Source: Desulfobacteraceae bacterium
Lineage (GTDB): Bacteria > Desulfobacterota > Desulfobacteria > Desulfobacterales > JAJDOA01
Assembly: GCA_022340405.1 (NCBI GenBank)
Contig: JAJDOA010000269.1
Span: 1 to 32,702 of the forward strand
Direction: 5' to 3'
DNA length: 32,702 nucleotides
The position numbers and the translations under genes were made by a program. Within the stretch, counting starts at the first letter, position 1, and the number at the start of each line of letters is the position of its first letter. Of the stretch, positions 30,642-32,702 are shown piece after piece. Below the pieces are notes generated by a model. That model saw only the letters and a program-made list of their open reading frames with translations, was not told the DNA's origin and searched no databases.

Positions 30642-30972
30642 GAAGAAACACCCAAGGCGTTGGTCGAGGCCGAACTCGGCCCCGCCCGTCGCAGCAAAGC
30701 GGGATGCCCGGTGACGAAACCCGCAAAGGTCCAAAAAAATCGAAAGGGGTGAACCCCTTTCTCCCGGCAATGGTATACCAATTGCCTTGGACGCTCAACC
30801 GTGGTCTTGCCGCATTGCTTTCCCGCCAGTCGAAAAGAGTCGAATCATCTTTCATCTTGCACATCCAAGAATCTTTCTTGTAGCGTATAGCGATTGTCAG
30901 AATTCCGTTGTCATTGTGCCGAAACGGAGTTTCGACTGTATTTCTTTCACCACAGCCAAAGAGATTGCGAAC
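30642..30972. other. Divergent region between DUF456 and RND operon
   Basis: This 331-base gap holds a minus-strand hairpin with T-run (listed), then a moderately AT-rich stretch with TTGCAC (30857-30862) followed 18 bases on by TAGCGT/TATAGC at 30881-30891, a weak candidate promoter for the RND operon. No gene is supported; the frame open from 30787 before the adaptor start has no signal-peptide logic. Confidence 0.5.
30727..30760 (-). terminator. Terminator-like hairpin in the DUF456 leader
   Basis: On the minus strand AAAGGGG-TTCA-CCCCTTT (7-bp perfect stem) is followed three bases later by seven T residues, the shape of an intrinsic terminator. The minus-strand sequence upstream contains only the promoter region of DUF456, so this would sit in its 5' leader as an attenuator, or end antisense transcripts from the RND direction. 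The plus strand has an A-run before the stem and no T-run after it. Confidence 0.5.
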
Positions 30973-32127
30973 ATGAAACAGCTACTGGCTACAATGGCAT
31001 TGGGTGGATGGTTTCTGCTCGCTGCATGCGGCGAGTCGAAGGCGCCCGTCGCACCACCTCCGCCTCCGCCGACCCTTCCGGTGGTGGAAATCCAAACCCA
31101 GACCGTGCCGCTTTATCAGGATTTCGTCGGACAGATTTACGGCGCCGAAGACATCGCCATTCGGGCGCGCGTGGAGGGTTTCCTGGAGGGAATCCATTTC
31201 GACGAGGGCAGCGAGGTGGAAAAAGGCGATTTGCTCTACACCATCGAAAGCCAGTCCTTCGAGGCGGACGTTGCCGCCCGGCTGAGCCAGGTGGCCGAGG
31301 CCAAGACCATGCTGGCCAAGACCTCCAGCGACCTGAAGCGCATCCGGCCCCTTGCCGAACGCAGGGCCGTGAGTCAGACGGACCTGGACGCCGCCGTCGC
31401 CCATTACGAAGCCGCGCAGGCATCCCTGGAGGCGGCCGAGGCCAATCTCCGGGCGTCCAAAATCCGATTGAGCTACACCAAGGTCTTGTCCCCCATCACC
31501 GGCATCATCGGCAAGACGTGGGCCAAGGTCGGCGATCTGGTGGGACGGGGCCCCGACACCGCTATCCTGAACGAAGTTTCCCGCATCGACACGGTGAACG
31601 TGGAGTTTTTCCTGACGGAGACGCAATATCTTCAGCTCGCCCGCCGCTTTAAGGCCGAGGGCGGCGGAGATGAGGAGGCCCAGGGCAAACAGTTGCAGCT
31701 GATTCTGGCCGACGGTTCCATCTACGACCACAAGGGAAGGTTCAACTTCATCGATCGGCAGGTGGATCCCACCACGGGTGCGATCCGGATCCAGGCTTCC
31801 TTCGACAACCCCGCAAAGCTCCTTCGGCCCGGGCAGTTCGCCAAGGTGCGGGCGGAGGTGGAGACCGTGGAAGACGCCATCCTCATTCCGCAGCGGTGCG
31901 TCACCGAGCGCCAAGGACGCCATAGCGTATTCGTCGTGGGGGAAGGAAACAAGGTGACCGTCCGGCAGGTCCGTGTGGGTCCCACCGTGAACGGCTCGTG
32001 GTTGATCCGCGAGGGCCTGAAAGCCGGAGAAAAAATCGTATACGAGGGTCTGCAGCGCGTCAGAGAGGGCACCGTCATCCAGCCCGTAATCCGAGAAATC
32101 CAACCGCAAGACCGGAAAGAAACCTAA
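30973..32127 (+). CDS. RND efflux periplasmic adaptor (membrane fusion) lipoprotein
   Basis: A 384-aa AcrA/MexA-type adaptor. MKQLLATMALGGWFLLAACG is a lipoprotein signal with lipobox LAAC (Cys19), followed by a Pro-rich spacer (PPPPPPTLP). The first lipoyl half is ARVEGFLEGIHFDEGSEVEKGDLLYTIESQSFEA, then an alpha-hairpin with ADVAARLSQVAEAKTMLAKTSSDLKRIRPLAERRAVSQTDLDAA, then the second half YTKVLSPITGIIGKTWAKVGDLVG. The beta-barrel and membrane-proximal domains follow (GQFAKVRAEVETVEDAILIPQRCV). It connects the inner-membrane pump to an outer-membrane channel. ATG 30973 starts the signal; the Shine-Dalgarno AAAGAG is moderate. It is 6 bases upstream of the pump gene. Confidence 0.95.
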   Translation: MKQLLATMALGGWFLLAACGESKAPVAPPPPPPTLPVVEIQTQTVPLYQDFVGQIYGAEDIAIRARVEGFLEGIHFDEGSEVEKGDLLYTIESQSFEADVAARLSQVAEAKTMLAKTSSDLKRIRPLAERRAVSQTDLDAAVAHYEAAQASLEAAEANLRASKIRLSYTKVLSPITGIIGKTWAKVGDLVGRGPDTAILNEVSRIDTVNVEFFLTETQYLQLARRFKAEGGGDEEAQGKQLQLILADGSIYDHKGRFNFIDRQVDPTTGAIRIQASFDNPAKLLRPGQFAKVRAEVETVEDAILIPQRCVTERQGRHSVFVVGEGNKVTVRQVRVGPTVNGSWLIREGLKAGEKIVYEGLQRVREGTVIQPVIREIQPQDRKET

Positions 32128-32133
32128 ATCGCA

Positions 32134-32702
32134 ATGGGCAATTTCTTCGTTCGGCGGCCGGTGGTCGCCATCGTCATCGCCATCATCACGGTCATCGTCG
32201 GGACCGTTTCGCTGCTGGGACTGCCCATGGAGCAGTATCCCAACATCACCCCACCCATCGTGGAGGTTCGCGCCAACTACACCGGCGCCAATGCGCTGAG
32301 CGTGGAGCAGTCCGTGGCGACGCCGCTGGAGCAGCAGATCAACGGCGTGGACAACATGATCTACATGAAGTCCACGAATGCCAACGACGGATCCATGGTG
32401 ATCCAGACCTCCTTTGAAATCGGCACCGATCCGGACATGAACACGGTGTTCACCCAGAACCGGGTGGCGGCGGCAACGGCCAAGCTGCCCGAAGAGGTGA
32501 AACGGCTGGGGGTGACCACCGAAAAATCCCTCCCCAACATCCTGGCCCTGGTGACCCTGACCTCGGAGGGCGGCCGCTACGACCAGCAGTTTCTGGGCAA
32601 CTATGCCCTGATCAACATCAAGGACGTCCTGGCCCGCATCCGGGGCATCGGGCGGGTCAACGTCCTCGGTGCCAGCGACTACTCCATGCGGATTTGGGTC
32701 AA
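32134..32702 (+). CDS. RND efflux pump, inner-membrane subunit, N-terminal part
   Basis: The first 189 codons of an AcrB/MexB-type (HAE1) transporter, cut by the right edge. MGNFFVRRPVVAIVIAIITVIVGTVSLLGLPMEQYPNITPPIVEVRANYTGANA covers the first transmembrane helix and the start of the porter domain; LEQQINGVDNMIYMKSTNANDGSMVIQTSFEIGTDPDMNTVFTQNRVAAA and RIRGIGRVNVLGASDYSMRIWV are the expected next motifs. It is a proton-driven tripartite efflux pump; the drug or metabolite exported cannot be told. It is close to the multidrug (not heavy-metal) type because of the PMEQYPNITPP motif. Confidence 0.96.
   Translation, partial: MGNFFVRRPVVAIVIAIITVIVGTVSLLGLPMEQYPNITPPIVEVRANYTGANALSVEQSVATPLEQQINGVDNMIYMKSTNANDGSMVIQTSFEIGTDPDMNTVFTQNRVAAATAKLPEEVKRLGVTTEKSLPNILALVTLTSEGGRYDQQFLGNYALINIKDVLARIRGIGRVNVLGASDYSMRIWV

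Noticed and set aside
29538-30752. 404-aa plus-strand ORF across the exported and DUF456 genes
   Set aside because: Gln/Gly/Arg-rich low-complexity shadow; two shorter coding regions with proper membrane or signal features explain the DNA.

Overview
The window looks like chromosomal DNA from a GC-rich (roughly 60% by eye), strictly anaerobic Gram-negative bacterium. The best guess is a sulfate-reducer-like member of the Desulfobacterota (old Deltaproteobacteria). The pointers are a glycyl radical enzyme with its activase, a corrinoid-type pterin methyltransferase, AsmA/MltF/RND envelope genes, several c-di-GMP and stress-signalling genes, and short dispersed repeats between genes. This assignment is inference; there is no rRNA or other marker in the window. 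No tRNA, rRNA, CRISPR array, transposase or phage gene was seen.

Region 1 (1-6272) is a hydroxyproline/proline-type catabolic block. It starts with the 3' end of a DadA-like FAD oxidoreductase and a reverse-strand gene of unknown function. A good sigma70-like promoter follows, then a translationally linked pair: a glycyl radical activase and a 787-aa glycyl radical enzyme that reads as trans-4-hydroxy-L-proline dehydratase (HypD). Next come a FadR-type GntR regulator and a proline-racemase-family enzyme with the Cys/Thr active-site pair of trans-3-hydroxy-L-proline dehydratase. Together these would dehydrate both hydroxyproline isomers found in collagen to pyrroline carboxylates. The reductases that finish the conversion to proline are not in the window.

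Region 2 (6551-11290) has carB (carbamoyl-phosphate synthase large subunit, no carA beside it), followed by a PurF-like protein. This protein keeps the phosphoribosyltransferase motif and four Fe-S cysteines but has lost the catalytic N-terminal Cys and the other glutamine-site motifs. I consider it the most unusual gene here.

Region 3 (11291-20317) is mixed housekeeping and signalling: a UspA protein, a GGDEF cyclase that seems N-terminally shortened, a fused SpmA/SpmB-like membrane protein, a coupled iron-alcohol-dehydrogenase/DJ-1 pair behind an MltF-like lytic transglycosylase, a broken SulP-Usp gene remnant, an enoyl-CoA hydratase-family protein without the usual catalytic glutamates, a DUF4019-like lipoprotein and a PilZ-like protein.

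Region 4 (20318-30641) has an AsmA-family protein, a coupled pair of a small STAS-like protein and a poly-gamma-glutamate-hydrolase-family protein, a class I/II aminotransferase, a 58-aa Cys-rich protein with a perfect ribosome-binding site, a GAF-PAS-SpoIIE phosphatase, a coupled DUF4126 membrane protein/pterin-binding methyltransferase pair, a small exported protein and a DUF456 membrane protein.

Region 5 (30973-end) begins an RND efflux operon (lipoprotein adaptor plus the N-terminus of the pump), cut by the window edge.

The intergenic DNA contains at least three kinds of short dispersed repeat: a GTAGGGGCGGGG palindromic element (two copies, opposite orientation), a TTCCCCGC/GCGGGGAA hairpin element (two copies), and degenerate inverted repeats of the GTGAGCAGTAAAC and CCGTGAGCCGTAAG types.
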